Assembly: GCA_028716525.1 (NCBI GenBank)
Contig: JAQUPQ010000003.1
Location: 40,336 to 104,335, forward strand
Length of the DNA stretch: 64,000 nt
DNA from: Terriglobia bacterium
GTDB taxonomy: Bacteria > Acidobacteriota > Terriglobia > JAIQFV01
Direction of reading: 5' to 3'
A program made the position numbers and the translations under genes. The notes below the pieces were generated by a model that had not been told where the DNA came from, made no database searches, and worked only from the letters and a program-made list of their open reading frames with translations. Shown here piece by piece: positions 27,514 to 37,159 of this stretch (its first letter is position 1; every line of letters starts with the position of its first letter).

Positions 27514-28728
27514 ATGCAGTGGATTCGCATCAATTTTATGACGGCTTACAAGGCGCTGGCGCGCCACAAGATGCGGGCCGTCCTGACGATGTTAGGAATC
27601 TCGATCGGCATTGCCGCCGTCATCGCCATGGTGTCTATCGGCCAGGGCGCCAACCAGGCCGTCATCCAACAACTCGAAAATATGGGCACGAACATGCTCT
27701 TTGTGGAGGCCGGGAACCGGCAGATTCAGGGTGTTCGTACCGCTTACAACACCATGATGTATGAAGACGTCGTGGCGGTCCGGTCGCAGTGCATCTCGGT
27801 GAAATACGCCTCCCCCAACGTCGATTTCCGGGCCCAAGTAGGATTTGAAGACAACAACTGGAACACTCAGGTGAGCGGAGTGGATCTGAATTATCGCCTC
27901 ATTCGCCACTGGAATGTCGTCAAAGGCGATTTCTTTACCGACCAGGACATCACGTCCGCCAACAAAGTCGCCGTGCTGGGCCAAACCGTTGTCGATCAAC
28001 TCTTCCCGGATGGACAAAGCCCGATCGGCCAAACCATGCGAATTCGCGGCAATCCTTACAAGATCGTCGGAGTCTTTGAAGAAAAAGGGACGAGCGTGAC
28101 AGGGCAGGACCAAGACGACATCATCATCATTCCCTGGACTACGGCCCAACACAAGATGCTGGGCATCCGCTGGATCAAGGACATGTACATTTCCGTGGTC
28201 AGCCGTGAAGCCATCGGAATGGCCAAACAGGAAATCACTGCGATGTTGCGCCAGCGCCATCACCTGCGCCCGGATCAGCCCGACGATTTTTCCATCCGCG
28301 ATTACACCGAGATTGCGGATATGGCCAATGAAACGAATCGCATCATGACTCTGTTGCTGGCGACCGTCGCCTCCCTGGCGTTGTTTATCGGCGGCATCAA
28401 CACCATGAACATCATGCTGGTGACGGTGACCGAACGCACTCGCGAGATCGGTGTGCGTCTGGCCGTCGGCGCTCATCAAAGTGATGTGCGGCTGCAATTT
28501 CTCATTGAGGCCATCGCCTTGACGATCGTCGGCGGATTCATCGGAGTAGCGCTGGGTATTGCCACCTCTGCCGTAATCAGCAATGTGCTGCAATGGCCGA
28601 CCATCATTTCTCTGGTGGCCATCGCCGTCGGGTTGGGAGTCTCCGCCTTTGTGGGGATGGTATTCGGCTATTATCCTGCCCACAAAGCGGCCACGCTGGA
28701 TCCCATTGAAGCCCTGCGGTATGAATGA
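27514..28728 (+). CDS. MacB-type ABC transporter permease
   Basis: 404 aa. An N-terminal helix (LTMLGISIGIAAVIAMVSIG, about 24-43) precedes a periplasmic MacB domain (about 45-255). Three helices follow at about 285-310, 332-360 and 365-395. IGGINTMNIMLVTVTERTREIGVRLAVGA and the C-terminal DPIEALRYE are diagnostic of the MacB/FtsX family. It would act with a MacB-like ATPase and a membrane-fusion protein, neither of which is nearby, so the partners are elsewhere. The substrate is unknown. Confidence 0.92.
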   Translation: MQWIRINFMTAYKALARHKMRAVLTMLGISIGIAAVIAMVSIGQGANQAVIQQLENMGTNMLFVEAGNRQIQGVRTAYNTMMYEDVVAVRSQCISVKYASPNVDFRAQVGFEDNNWNTQVSGVDLNYRLIRHWNVVKGDFFTDQDITSANKVAVLGQTVVDQLFPDGQSPIGQTMRIRGNPYKIVGVFEEKGTSVTGQDQDDIIIIPWTTAQHKMLGIRWIKDMYISVVSREAIGMAKQEITAMLRQRHHLRPDQPDDFSIRDYTEIADMANETNRIMTLLLATVASLALFIGGINTMNIMLVTVTERTREIGVRLAVGAHQSDVRLQFLIEAIALTIVGGFIGVALGIATSAVISNVLQWPTIISLVAIAVGLGVSAFVGMVFGYYPAHKAATLDPIEALRYE

Positions 28729-29037
28729 GTCTGATTCCCCAAGTGTCCCCACTTTTTGACGAAGATAAAATATAGTAACAGGCGGTGACTCCTCTCGAAG
28801 CGCGATGGCTGGGGTAGCCGCAGTTCGATTTCTGCACCGCGGGCCTGCAGAAGTCACTTTGAACTTCCCAAGGCATCTCAAGGATTTTTTCAAAAAGAGC
28901 AGTAACAACGTCGAAAGAGCGCTTTTAAGGTACAAGAATTTACTCCGGGCGTGCTCGGCACATACTTGGCGTTTTTGGCGGTCGATAACATCCTTCAGCT
29001 TTCGTCGGAAGCCGAAAATGCATCACTACTCGCTTGT

Positions 29038-29190
29038 GAGTAGTGGCTCATTTTGAATTCTTTTTCACCTCTGGGTGGCGCACACATCGGCCGCCGTGGC
29101 GGACGATGTGTGCGTACATCAACAGGGGGGACTCCGCACACATGCCTGGAGCGCATGTGTGCGCCACCCCATTCAAAATGAGTCACTACC
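29038..29190. repeat. MITE-like inverted repeat element
   Basis: Left arm (about 29038-29091) reads GAGTAGTGGCTCATTTTGAA then GGGTGGCGCACACAT. Right arm (29155-29190) is its approximate complement. An inner hairpin GCACACATGCCTGGAGCGCA adds further pairing. The 36 bases of the right arm occur again, exactly, in reverse complement at 63965-64000. Confidence 0.85.
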
Positions 29191-29306
29191 CGCTTGTGTC
29201 TCTTGTTGACCTTTTGCGAGACAGCTTTTATGATGGCAAGGTTTCGATCCATGTGTATGATCAATAGGGCACGAACGCCCATGATTTGTTCTCGAAGGAG
29301 TACATT

Positions 29307-30155
29307 TTGATCCGGTTCGAATATTCAATTCTGCAGACGTTCCTGTTGGTGGCCAGTATTTTTGTGCTGACCAAGGCGATGATCCCCGCGACTCCCCTGC
29401 CGCTGATTCTGCGGCGCGTTCGCGACCGATTGCTCGAATCCAGTTACCTTTTATGCTTGTTTGTGGCCTTCGTGGCCTCCCTGATCGACTTTTTGGAAAC
29501 GCGTTTCGATTCCCGCATCACCCATGCCATTCACAAGGACTTTACGCCCTTGGTGGCCCGCGTGGGTTCTCACTGGGTGGAGAACCTCCAGCATTTTCGC
29601 AATCTGCCTTTGACCTATGTACTGACCTACGCCTATATCTGGTTGTTTCCGGCGGTCACGTTCGCTTTGTTTTTTGCCTTTGTTTACTATGATCGCGAAG
29701 AGTTGGCGCAATTTTTGACGGCGACCTATTTCACCAATCTGTTGGTGGAGCTGCCCTTTTACCTGTTTTTCCCGGTGAACGAGGTGTGGGCCAGCGATTC
29801 TCACGTCCGGCTCCTCACGGACCGCATCAACCCGATCATCATGGAGCATTTCAGAACGGTCAGCGCCGTGGACAACTGTTTTCCCAGTTTCCATACCTCC
29901 CTGGCCCTGCTGGTGGCCATCGCAGCATGGAGATCAAGAGACCTCCGAATGATTGTGATTTCGACGCTTTCGGCGGTTCTGGTGGTCGCTTCCACATTGT
30001 ACTTGGGAATCCATTGGCCCTTGGATGTGGTGAGCGGCGTCTTGGCGGCCGCCATTTGCGCCACGGCTTGCATGAATGCTTCGGCGGTATTTGCGCGGCT
30101 TGAATTCGTGCTCAACGAGCTGCGGCAATTTGCTGTCGATAAGATTTCGATTTGA
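29307..30155 (+). CDS. PAP2-family membrane phosphatase
   Basis: 282 aa from TTG 29307, chosen because GAAGGAG lies 6 bases upstream. A TTG seven codons earlier is possible. It has about six hydrophobic segments. The phosphatase motifs are NCFPSFHTSLAL (C2, catalytic His) near 197-208 and STLYLGIHWPLDVVSG (C3) near 236-251. The Arg usual at the start of C3 is not evident, and the C1 motif is unclear. This resembles the inositol-phosphoceramide-synthase-like PAP2 branch, acting on lipid phosphates. It lies 67 bases before a lipid glycosyltransferase. Confidence 0.85.
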   Translation: MIRFEYSILQTFLLVASIFVLTKAMIPATPLPLILRRVRDRLLESSYLLCLFVAFVASLIDFLETRFDSRITHAIHKDFTPLVARVGSHWVENLQHFRNLPLTYVLTYAYIWLFPAVTFALFFAFVYYDREELAQFLTATYFTNLLVELPFYLFFPVNEVWASDSHVRLLTDRINPIIMEHFRTVSAVDNCFPSFHTSLALLVAIAAWRSRDLRMIVISTLSAVLVVASTLYLGIHWPLDVVSGVLAAAICATACMNASAVFARLEFVLNELRQFAVDKISI

Positions 30156-30222
30156 TCTCTGAATCCGGACCTATCCTCCCGGATGATGAACCATCCCGTG
30201 TGGTTGAGCAGCCCGCCTGTCC

Positions 30223-31380
30223 ATGACCGCAAAGACCTCCAAGCGCATTCTTATCCTGACGGCTACTCTGGGCTCCGGACATCTGCGCGCCGCCGAGGCC
30301 ATCCAGTCGGCACTCCAATTTCTGGATCCGGCATGTGTCACTAAAATCGTCGACATCAAGCCGCTGATTTCGCCGTTTCTGCGGTTCTTCAATTTTCATG
30401 GATACGAATTTCTAATTGAACACGCCTCTGCGGTTTGGCGATGGTTGTATCGAAGCTCCTGGGTGCGTCACGGGAAGTACGCAGCTCCGTCATTCCTGTT
30501 GAAACATGGGAACTCCCGCCTGCTGCGCGAGGTGAAATCCTTCGCCCCTGACGTGATCGTCTCCACCCAAATCAATTGCCACGAGCTGTCTTACTTCCTG
30601 TGCTTTCATCTGGCGCCCTTGCCTCAACGCCTCGCCGTCATCACGGACTACGACGTACATCCCGTGTGGTCAAAGCTCCCTTGCGATTTGTGGGTGGTGG
30701 CGCATCCCGATTTGGCGAAACAGCTCGTGGAGTTGGGGCTTGACCGGCTGGAAACGGCAGCGTTCGGCATTCCCATCGACTTGGTCTTCAAGAAACCGCT
30801 CGATCGAGCCGGCCTGATGGCGCGGATGGGCCTGAATCCCGACCGCAGAACAATTCTTTTGATGGGCGGCAGCGTGGGGTTCGGGGAATTGCATCGCGTG
30901 GTGAACGAACTGCTGAAATCAAAAGTCCCCTTACAAATCTTAGCCATTGCCGCCAAGAACGAAAGAGTCCGGGCGCAACTGGAGCAAATTCGACTGGCCT
31001 GGGAGGGGGTTGGACCGCTCGCCGATCGGTCTGTGCTTCACGTTTTTGGGTTCGTGAAAAATGTGCCGGAGTTCATGTCGGTCGCGGACTGCTTTATCAC
31101 GAAACCCGGAGGGTTGGCGACCTCCGAGGCCCTCGTCAAGAAACTTCCCATGCTGTTTGTCAATCCCATCGCCGGGCATGAGGAAAGAAATTCCGATTTC
31201 TTCGTCCGCCACGGAGCCGCGGTGTCCATTCGTGAGCTTTCGGAACTGCTGCCGGCCATTGAATCTTTATTCCAGCCCGAAAGCCACACCCGCATGGAAA
31301 TGAACCGGGCCGCCTGGAACCTGGCCAAACCCAACGCCGCCGTCGATCTGGCCGAGTGGATTCTGCATCACACGCCTTAA
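30223..31380 (+). CDS. MGDG-synthase-like diacylglycerol glycosyltransferase (GT28)
   Basis: 385 aa. ILTATLGSGHLRAAEAIQSAL at the N-terminus is the MGDG synthase acceptor domain motif (GxGHxxAA). ADCFITKPGGLATSEALVKKLPML near 288-311 is the nucleotide-sugar-binding motif of GT28 enzymes. It would transfer a sugar from a UDP-sugar to diacylglycerol at the membrane. The PAP2 gene just upstream could supply diacylglycerol from phosphatidic acid, a plausible pathway link. Sugar specificity is unknown. No clear ribosome site precedes ATG 30223. Confidence 0.9.
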   Translation: MTAKTSKRILILTATLGSGHLRAAEAIQSALQFLDPACVTKIVDIKPLISPFLRFFNFHGYEFLIEHASAVWRWLYRSSWVRHGKYAAPSFLLKHGNSRLLREVKSFAPDVIVSTQINCHELSYFLCFHLAPLPQRLAVITDYDVHPVWSKLPCDLWVVAHPDLAKQLVELGLDRLETAAFGIPIDLVFKKPLDRAGLMARMGLNPDRRTILLMGGSVGFGELHRVVNELLKSKVPLQILAIAAKNERVRAQLEQIRLAWEGVGPLADRSVLHVFGFVKNVPEFMSVADCFITKPGGLATSEALVKKLPMLFVNPIAGHEERNSDFFVRHGAAVSIRELSELLPAIESLFQPESHTRMEMNRAAWNLAKPNAAVDLAEWILHHTP

Positions 31381-31393
31381 ATGTGATCCCTCG

Positions 31394-32386
31394 CTACAGG
31401 TTTCCGCCTAGAAATTTCAAGAGTGCCTGATTGACCTCTTCGGGTCTCTCTTCCATAACCGCGTGCCCGGCGTTCGGGATGATTTCCACTTTGGAATTGC
31501 GGATTTGGTGATGCAAGAAATCGCGCACACTCGGCTCAATGAATGTGTCTTTCGCTCCCCACAGAATGAGCGTCTGCGCTCGGATGCGCGCGAGCAGCGC
31601 GTTACCGTTGGGATTGTCGGTCGTCAAGAAAAGGCGTGCGGCCTCCGCCGAGTTTTTGATGGTGAACGGAAAATAATATCCTTCCACATCGGCGTCGGAG
31701 ACTTTTGATTTATCGAAGTAGGCCTTTTCGAGAAGGCCGCGGATTCGGCGGCGATCCGGCCCGCCCATCTGATACGCCATGGAGTTGAACAACCCCCCGT
31801 GCAAAAAGCGCGTCACCCAGGGCCTGGTAATATAAAGGGTGGCACTGTCGACGAGGACCAACCGATCGACCCGATCGGGATATTCCGCGGCGATCAAACA
31901 GGCAATCGTCCCGCCCAGCGATTGTCCGATCAGTGTTGCACGGGAAATTTTCAAGTAATCCATCAAGGCGACAACAATCGCCGCCTCCTCCATAAATGAA
32001 AAATTCTTGTCGGTAAAATCCTTGGATAAGCCAAACCCTTTCAAATCGAGCGCCACCACTCGCGCCTGCTTTTCCAAGGCCGGAATGTTCCGTCGAAAAC
32101 TGAAAGTGGAGGCACCCAGCCCGTGAATCAGCACAATCGGGGCCGGGGATGGCTTCCGCATCGGAGTCTCCGGGTTGGGGACAACACTTTCAGAAGCGCC
32201 CGAATCCAAATAAAAGATCGTCGCTCCCCGGAGCGAAACAAAATGACCGGGCAGAGGACTTCGATATTGCGCCGCGGCTTGTTCAGGAGTCCGGGTTTCG
32301 ACCGATTGCACAGAACGGCACGACAAAGCCGCAATGCAAGCTCCGCTCACAAAACCGATACAAACGATTGTTTTAAGTTGAAGCAT
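31394..32386 (-). CDS. Secreted alpha/beta-fold hydrolase
   Basis: 330 aa from ATG 32386. ATG 32413 and TTG 32419 are in-frame alternatives with weak ribosome sites. An N-terminal hydrophobic segment ends AALSC, a possible lipoprotein signal. The alpha/beta hydrolase core shows the HGLG oxyanion loop, the nucleophile elbow GQSLGG, an acid in WGAKDTF and the catalytic His in GHAVMEE, so it should be active. Substrate unknown; an esterase or haloalkane dehalogenase-like lipase is possible. It converges with the glycosyltransferase gene, 13 bases apart. Confidence 0.88.
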   Translation of the reverse strand: MLQLKTIVCIGFVSGACIAALSCRSVQSVETRTPEQAAAQYRSPLPGHFVSLRGATIFYLDSGASESVVPNPETPMRKPSPAPIVLIHGLGASTFSFRRNIPALEKQARVVALDLKGFGLSKDFTDKNFSFMEEAAIVVALMDYLKISRATLIGQSLGGTIACLIAAEYPDRVDRLVLVDSATLYITRPWVTRFLHGGLFNSMAYQMGGPDRRRIRGLLEKAYFDKSKVSDADVEGYYFPFTIKNSAEAARLFLTTDNPNGNALLARIRAQTLILWGAKDTFIEPSVRDFLHHQIRNSKVEIIPNAGHAVMEERPEEVNQALLKFLGGNL

Positions 32387-32441
32387 GATTTCTCGTCTCA
32401 GTGAAGTGACCATCTTCAAACAATTTGCTAAAATGACCGCC

Positions 32442-32633
32442 TCATTCTTCGGCCATTGCCAAAGAGAATTGAAAACCTTGTTTGCGGGAGTATTCGTCTT
32501 CAGGATTCCAAAGCGCTTGTGCCACCCGCGCAGTCAAGCCGATCGCCGCACCATTAATCCGGCGCGGCTGGAATTCGCTACGAATCACCACCTCATCGGG
32601 ATTTCGCTGCTGCCGGAGAGAGTTCTTTTTCAT
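32442..32633 (-). CDS. Possible 63-aa small protein
   Basis: ATG 32633 opens a 63-codon frame, MKKNSLRQQRNPDEVVIRSE then FQPRRINGAAIGLTARVAQA and a tail ending FSLAMAEE. AAAGGA lies 9 bases upstream. It ends 55 bases before the hydrolase start on the same strand. It reads like a real soluble peptide, but I know no family, and its opposite strand is also open. Confidence 0.45.
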   Translation of the reverse strand: MKKNSLRQQRNPDEVVIRSEFQPRRINGAAIGLTARVAQALWNPEDEYSRKQGFQFSLAMAEE

Positions 32634-32754
32634 ACTTTCGCGTCCTTTCATGATTTCCAGTGATGAAGGACGCATCATAACCGAAATGGGGTGTCTTGTG
32701 GCAGAGTGGAAAGCAAATGTGAAAATGTATCCGACAACATTCCAAGGACAGGAA

Positions 32755-35700
32755 ATGAAAGGTGAGATGAGAGTTTCTTGTTTCGTCAATAAGGTTTTGC
32801 ACGCACCCGGCCTCAAGGCAGCGCTTTTGGGCGCTGTGGTATTCGGCCTGAGTTTGGGGCCCATGCAAATCTGGGCCAAACGCGCCAGCGATTCGGCGCG
32901 ACGCCGCCCGATGTATGAGAAATCCTTTTCCAAGTCGAAGCTGGCGACAATTGTTATTCCTGAAAATTCTCAAAGTTCCGTTCAAGCCGGCACTCGGAAT
33001 CCAACGATTCAGGAAGAATTTAAACACAGTCCGGGAATGCTGAACTTCGAACAGAAATACGGCGGAGTTTGGGAAAGCCTGGTCGACGAACGCAGCATGG
33101 CCCCCACGGAACTCCTGGGCGGCGGCATCCCATTTTCCCAGCACAGCGCCGATGCAAACAAGCTTGATCCGGCGGCCCGCGCCGGCCTGGCAGCCCACGA
33201 TTCGATTGATGAATTGGCGAACGTGGCCCGACAGTTCTTAACCGACAATCAGGCCTTTTTGAAGATCAATCCGGCTGCCTTGCAGCTGGACCGCGATGCC
33301 AGCGGAGTTTTGGAAGCCCGCACCGGAAAGTATCGGCTGGTGTTTCAAAACACCTTCAACGGTGTGCCGATTCTCGGTTCCTACGTCAGTCTTTTCATCA
33401 GCCACGGCAATTTGGTGCTTTATGGGGCCGAACACATCGTGGATTTCGCCCTCTCCATTCAGCCGGCCTATTCACCGCAAGGCGCCGTTCAAAAACTTGA
33501 ACAATCGCTGGGATTGAATTTCGGCGACATCCTGCTCGACCATGCCGCCAACTTGATGATCTCGCTGGTCGATTCTCCGCAGTCAAAAGCCGCCCGCGCC
33601 CAAACCACCAACGGGAATTTTGAAGAAGCTCGTTACGACGGACCTACCGGCCACGGGTATGAGGCTCGACTCATTTACAAGATTGAATTTCATGTCCCCA
33701 ACGACAATCGTTCTCTGGTGGCACTGCTGGATGCTCAAACCGGGGAGCGCCTCGATCTGTACGACCAAAATCGTTATCAGAGTCAAACGGGATTTGCCCG
33801 CGGAGCCATCTATACCCGCGGACCGGTCAGCACTCAGGGATATGTGAATCAAGGAGGAACTCAGGCCCCTGAATTTGTGGCGCCGCTTGGCCGCCTTACC
33901 ATAACCAATGGAAGTTCCACCGTGACCTCGAACCCCGGCGGCCTCTATTCCTTCAACGCGTTGCCGGTCTTGAGCTTCACAACCAGCCTTTCGGGATTTC
34001 AACCCACCATCATGGAGATTGGGCATTCCTGCCCCAGTCCGCAGGGCCCCGCGGACAGCTCCGGCAACATCACCTTCCCGCCTCATTTTGATGATGGAGT
34101 TTGTGCCGTGAGCCCGTCCTCCCCTTCTCCCGGGAACGGATTGGCGACACATGGCGCCGTGAACGGCTGGTTTCATACAAACTTTGCAGTTATTCATTCT
34201 CAAAAATTCCTGATGAATTTTAGTTCCGGGCTTACCAATTTCTATAATAACGGCCTCGCCGTCCTCGTCAATGATTCGGACTGCGAGGCATTTTGGAGCA
34301 GCGGCCAATGTCACGGCAGCGTTTCGGAATGCATTGATATGGGCTCTTGCGGGACTGGCGATGAAGAAAACAATCAAGCCGACGAACCCGATACTATGTC
34401 GCACGAATATGGACATGCACTCGACTTTCACACCAAGTCCACCGGTGTCACCGGGGACCGCGGCAAAGGCGAGGGATTGGCTGATATTGACGCTTGGCTG
34501 AACACGCACCGCACCTGCCTTAGCCCGGGGGACGGCTTTGGAAGTTTCGCACCACCGTTCGGCAGCTTCTTCCCGGGAGTTCCAATAGGAGATCTTTGCA
34601 ATACTGCTGGCATTCCACTTGAACCACAGATCCTGCAGCAAACCGGAGTTCGCGATTTTGGGGTATTCATTTGTCACGACGACGGCTCGGGAGCTTGTCC
34701 TGCAGGTACGACAGGTCGACTGGAATCGAATGACAATGCCAATGCGTGCGGCACACCCGGCGGCTCCAGCTGTCTGGGCGCGCAAGGGTACGAATGCCAC
34801 TGCGAAGGACATACCTCCTCCGGCTCGGTGATTGATCTGTACAAACTCCTGGTTACCCGCTATGGAACCAACGAAGCCTGGTATCTGATTGAGCGTTTCT
34901 ATTATTTGGGCCTTCCTGGAATTACCAACGCCTACGGAACCTCCGGCCAAGGGAGCATCTATTCCAATTTTCTGGCGGTCGACGATGACGACGGCAGTAT
35001 TTCCAACGGCACGCCCAACGCCGACCTCATTTTTCAAGCGTTTTTGCGACATGGGACCGAAGGAACACAGAGACCTCGCTCTCAGGCCAATTGCACTACG
35101 GCCCCGGGACCTACCTCTCCAGCAGCACCCAGTTCATTCACGGCTACGGCCCAAGCCACCGGAGGAATCCTATTGCAATGGAGCGCTGTTTCCGGCGCCA
35201 CGGGCTATCTTCTGTACCGCACCGAAGCCTCTCAACCCGGACACAATTATGAAAACGATCCCGTTCCATCGTCTTATTACGGACGCAATGGAGTGTTTTT
35301 CGCGTTGATCAATCCTTCCACGCGGACTTCTAATCCGAACTCCGGCACCAATTTATTCGCCGCCTCCGGCAGTGGAACTCAGTCTTACCTCGACTTGGAA
35401 ACCGCTCCCGGCTATGAATATTTCTACCAGATCCAAGCCGTTGTTCCGTTCGGGGGCGGACAAAGCTGTTTATCATCCTTGTCACCCGGCGGGACCGATC
35501 TGGTCGCAAACGCCACAGCCGTCGGCTTCACACAGGAAACACTTCCGGTTCGATTTGGGGGCGCGACAACCGCCTCCACCATTGGCAGCACCGCCCCGGT
35601 TCAGGCCGGCTATGGAATTGTAACGGTCAACTCGGGGAACGCGCCTTACGGAACCGCGGTTTTTGGTTTGACTCAGAGCGGGGTGATTGTGAGTGAAGTG

Positions 35701-36978
35701 GGTGTCCCCGCGTCTCCACCCTCCATCGATTCGCTGACATTTATCGATTTTCGAAGCAACGTTCCTGGAAAGAGCTCTGCACTGGATGCCACCACTGTTT
35801 CAATCGACACCGGCATCGCCGTCGTAAATCCCAATAGCGTTGCCGCCAATGTCACATACACACTACGGGCCTCGGGCGGTCTTACCGTGGTGGGACACGG
35901 CACTGTGGCTGGAAACTCCCACTTCGCCAAGTTTATCGACCAATTGCACGACGTCGCCCCGGATTTCAATCTTCCGGGAAATTTCTCCACCGTCAATCAA
36001 TTCGGAACCTTGGAAATCTCCAGTCCTTCGACGGCCCTTTCCGTATTGGCACTGCGGTCGACCGTCAACCAACGCGGGGAGACGCTGTTGACCAGCACGC
36101 CCATCGTTGATTTGACTCAAGCCGCTCCCACCGGAAATCTGGTCTTCGCGCAGGTGGCCGATGGCGGGGGATTCAAGTTCACCATCATCCTCATCAACAC
36201 ATCCGGCGCGGCGGAAACCGGAACTCTGCGATTTATCAAGGATGACGGCAGCGCTTTAACCGTGACTCAAGTGGGTGGCTCCTCCGGTTCGTCTTTTCCT
36301 TACAACATTCCGGCCGGAGGTTTCCTGGTGTTCAAGACCGATGGATCACCCACACAAATCAATGTGGGTTCGGCGCAGGTTATTCCTGATCCCTCCAAGA
36401 CCACACCGGCGGGAGCCGGAATCTTCAGCTTTACACAGAATCAAATCCTCGTGACCGAATCGGGTGTTCCCGCGGCCACACTCACGACCCATGCCCGTGT
36501 TTACGTCGACAAATCGGGGGGACATGACACGGGATTGGCTATGGCGAATCCAACCGGAAGCCCGCTCTCGGTGACGCTTGCGGCCTTCCAAGTGGACGGC
36601 GCCACGCCCGCCGGAAACGGCAACGGAAACGCCTCTCTCAATGGCAATGGACATGTCGCCAAGTTTGCCGGCGAATTTATTTCAGGACTGCCGATAGGCT
36701 TCACCGGCGTTTTAGACATCACTTCCTCATCGCCGTTCGCCGCTCTGACCCTGCGGGAACTTATCAACGGACGAGGCGACGCTTTGTTGACGACCTTTCC
36801 CATCGCCGATTTCACGCGGCCGGCTCCCACACCGATTATTTTTCCGCAGATTGCCGATGGTGGCGGTTTTAGAACTCAATTCATTCTCTTGGGGGCAACC
36901 GGTGCGTCAACCGACACTCTGAATTTCTTCGGAGACAGCGGTGCCGCCATCCCAGTGGGAGCAAAGAGCAACCGCTAG
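32755..36978 (+). CDS. Large secreted zinc metalloprotease (M36/thermolysin-like) with C-terminal beta modules
   Basis: 1407 aa from ATG 32755 (AAGGA 6 bases upstream); the frame is open for 91 more codons but without signal-like sequence. A signal peptide (about 1-38) is followed by an FTP/PepSY-type propeptide (about 130-330; YRLVFQNTFNGVPILGSYV). The zinc site is HEYGH at about 550-554 with Glu in GKGEGLADIDAW. A fibronectin-III-like domain lies near 785-870 (ILLQWSAVSGATGYLLYRTE). Two tandem homologous modules of roughly 230 residues end the protein, each with a VFxLTQxGVxVSEVGVPA-like strand and an ADGGGF motif. It likely degrades extracellular protein. Confidence 0.88.
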   Translation: MKGEMRVSCFVNKVLHAPGLKAALLGAVVFGLSLGPMQIWAKRASDSARRRPMYEKSFSKSKLATIVIPENSQSSVQAGTRNPTIQEEFKHSPGMLNFEQKYGGVWESLVDERSMAPTELLGGGIPFSQHSADANKLDPAARAGLAAHDSIDELANVARQFLTDNQAFLKINPAALQLDRDASGVLEARTGKYRLVFQNTFNGVPILGSYVSLFISHGNLVLYGAEHIVDFALSIQPAYSPQGAVQKLEQSLGLNFGDILLDHAANLMISLVDSPQSKAARAQTTNGNFEEARYDGPTGHGYEARLIYKIEFHVPNDNRSLVALLDAQTGERLDLYDQNRYQSQTGFARGAIYTRGPVSTQGYVNQGGTQAPEFVAPLGRLTITNGSSTVTSNPGGLYSFNALPVLSFTTSLSGFQPTIMEIGHSCPSPQGPADSSGNITFPPHFDDGVCAVSPSSPSPGNGLATHGAVNGWFHTNFAVIHSQKFLMNFSSGLTNFYNNGLAVLVNDSDCEAFWSSGQCHGSVSECIDMGSCGTGDEENNQADEPDTMSHEYGHALDFHTKSTGVTGDRGKGEGLADIDAWLNTHRTCLSPGDGFGSFAPPFGSFFPGVPIGDLCNTAGIPLEPQILQQTGVRDFGVFICHDDGSGACPAGTTGRLESNDNANACGTPGGSSCLGAQGYECHCEGHTSSGSVIDLYKLLVTRYGTNEAWYLIERFYYLGLPGITNAYGTSGQGSIYSNFLAVDDDDGSISNGTPNADLIFQAFLRHGTEGTQRPRSQANCTTAPGPTSPAAPSSFTATAQATGGILLQWSAVSGATGYLLYRTEASQPGHNYENDPVPSSYYGRNGVFFALINPSTRTSNPNSGTNLFAASGSGTQSYLDLETAPGYEYFYQIQAVVPFGGGQSCLSSLSPGGTDLVANATAVGFTQETLPVRFGGATTASTIGSTAPVQAGYGIVTVNSGNAPYGTAVFGLTQSGVIVSEVGVPASPPSIDSLTFIDFRSNVPGKSSALDATTVSIDTGIAVVNPNSVAANVTYTLRASGGLTVVGHGTVAGNSHFAKFIDQLHDVAPDFNLPGNFSTVNQFGTLEISSPSTALSVLALRSTVNQRGETLLTSTPIVDLTQAAPTGNLVFAQVADGGGFKFTIILINTSGAAETGTLRFIKDDGSALTVTQVGGSSGSSFPYNIPAGGFLVFKTDGSPTQINVGSAQVIPDPSKTTPAGAGIFSFTQNQILVTESGVPAATLTTHARVYVDKSGGHDTGLAMANPTGSPLSVTLAAFQVDGATPAGNGNGNASLNGNGHVAKFAGEFISGLPIGFTGVLDITSSSPFAALTLRELINGRGDALLTTFPIADFTRPAPTPIIFPQIADGGGFRTQFILLGATGASTDTLNFFGDSGAAIPVGAKSNR

Positions 36979-36983
36979 AAAAG

Positions 36984-37046
36984 TGGGGACAGACACCTAC
37001 GCGACATGGCATCGAAAGATCTCGGCAGAATAGGTGTCTGTCCCCA
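36984..37046. repeat. 16-bp perfect inverted repeat, GGGGACAGACACC type
   Basis: TGGGGACAGACACCTA (36984-36999) is the exact complement of 37031-37046. The loop is 31 bases. This sequence type is widespread in environmental genomes as a REP-like element; no U tract follows, so a terminator role is not evident. Confidence 0.8.
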
Positions 37047-37079
37047 TTCTGTAACGTTACCCCTAATTTTTTCTATAAC

Positions 37080-37108
37080 TTGACAACTCTCGGGACCAAT
37101 CTTACTTT
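37080..37108 (+). promoter_or_regulatory. Candidate dnaK promoter
   Basis: TTGACA (37080-37085), a 17-base spacer and TACTTT (37103-37108) lie 51 bases before the dnaK start. The -35 is perfect, the -10 only fair. No CIRCE inverted repeat is visible. Confidence 0.5.
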
Positions 37109-37159
37109 TTGAATGTCAATCATTTAGCAGGATTTCTGCGAGCTGGAGGATTTTGAAAA

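Noticed and set aside
36984..37046. Terminator of the metalloprotease gene
   Set aside because: The 16-bp stem has a 31-base loop and no U tract, and the sequence is a known kind of dispersed repeat.
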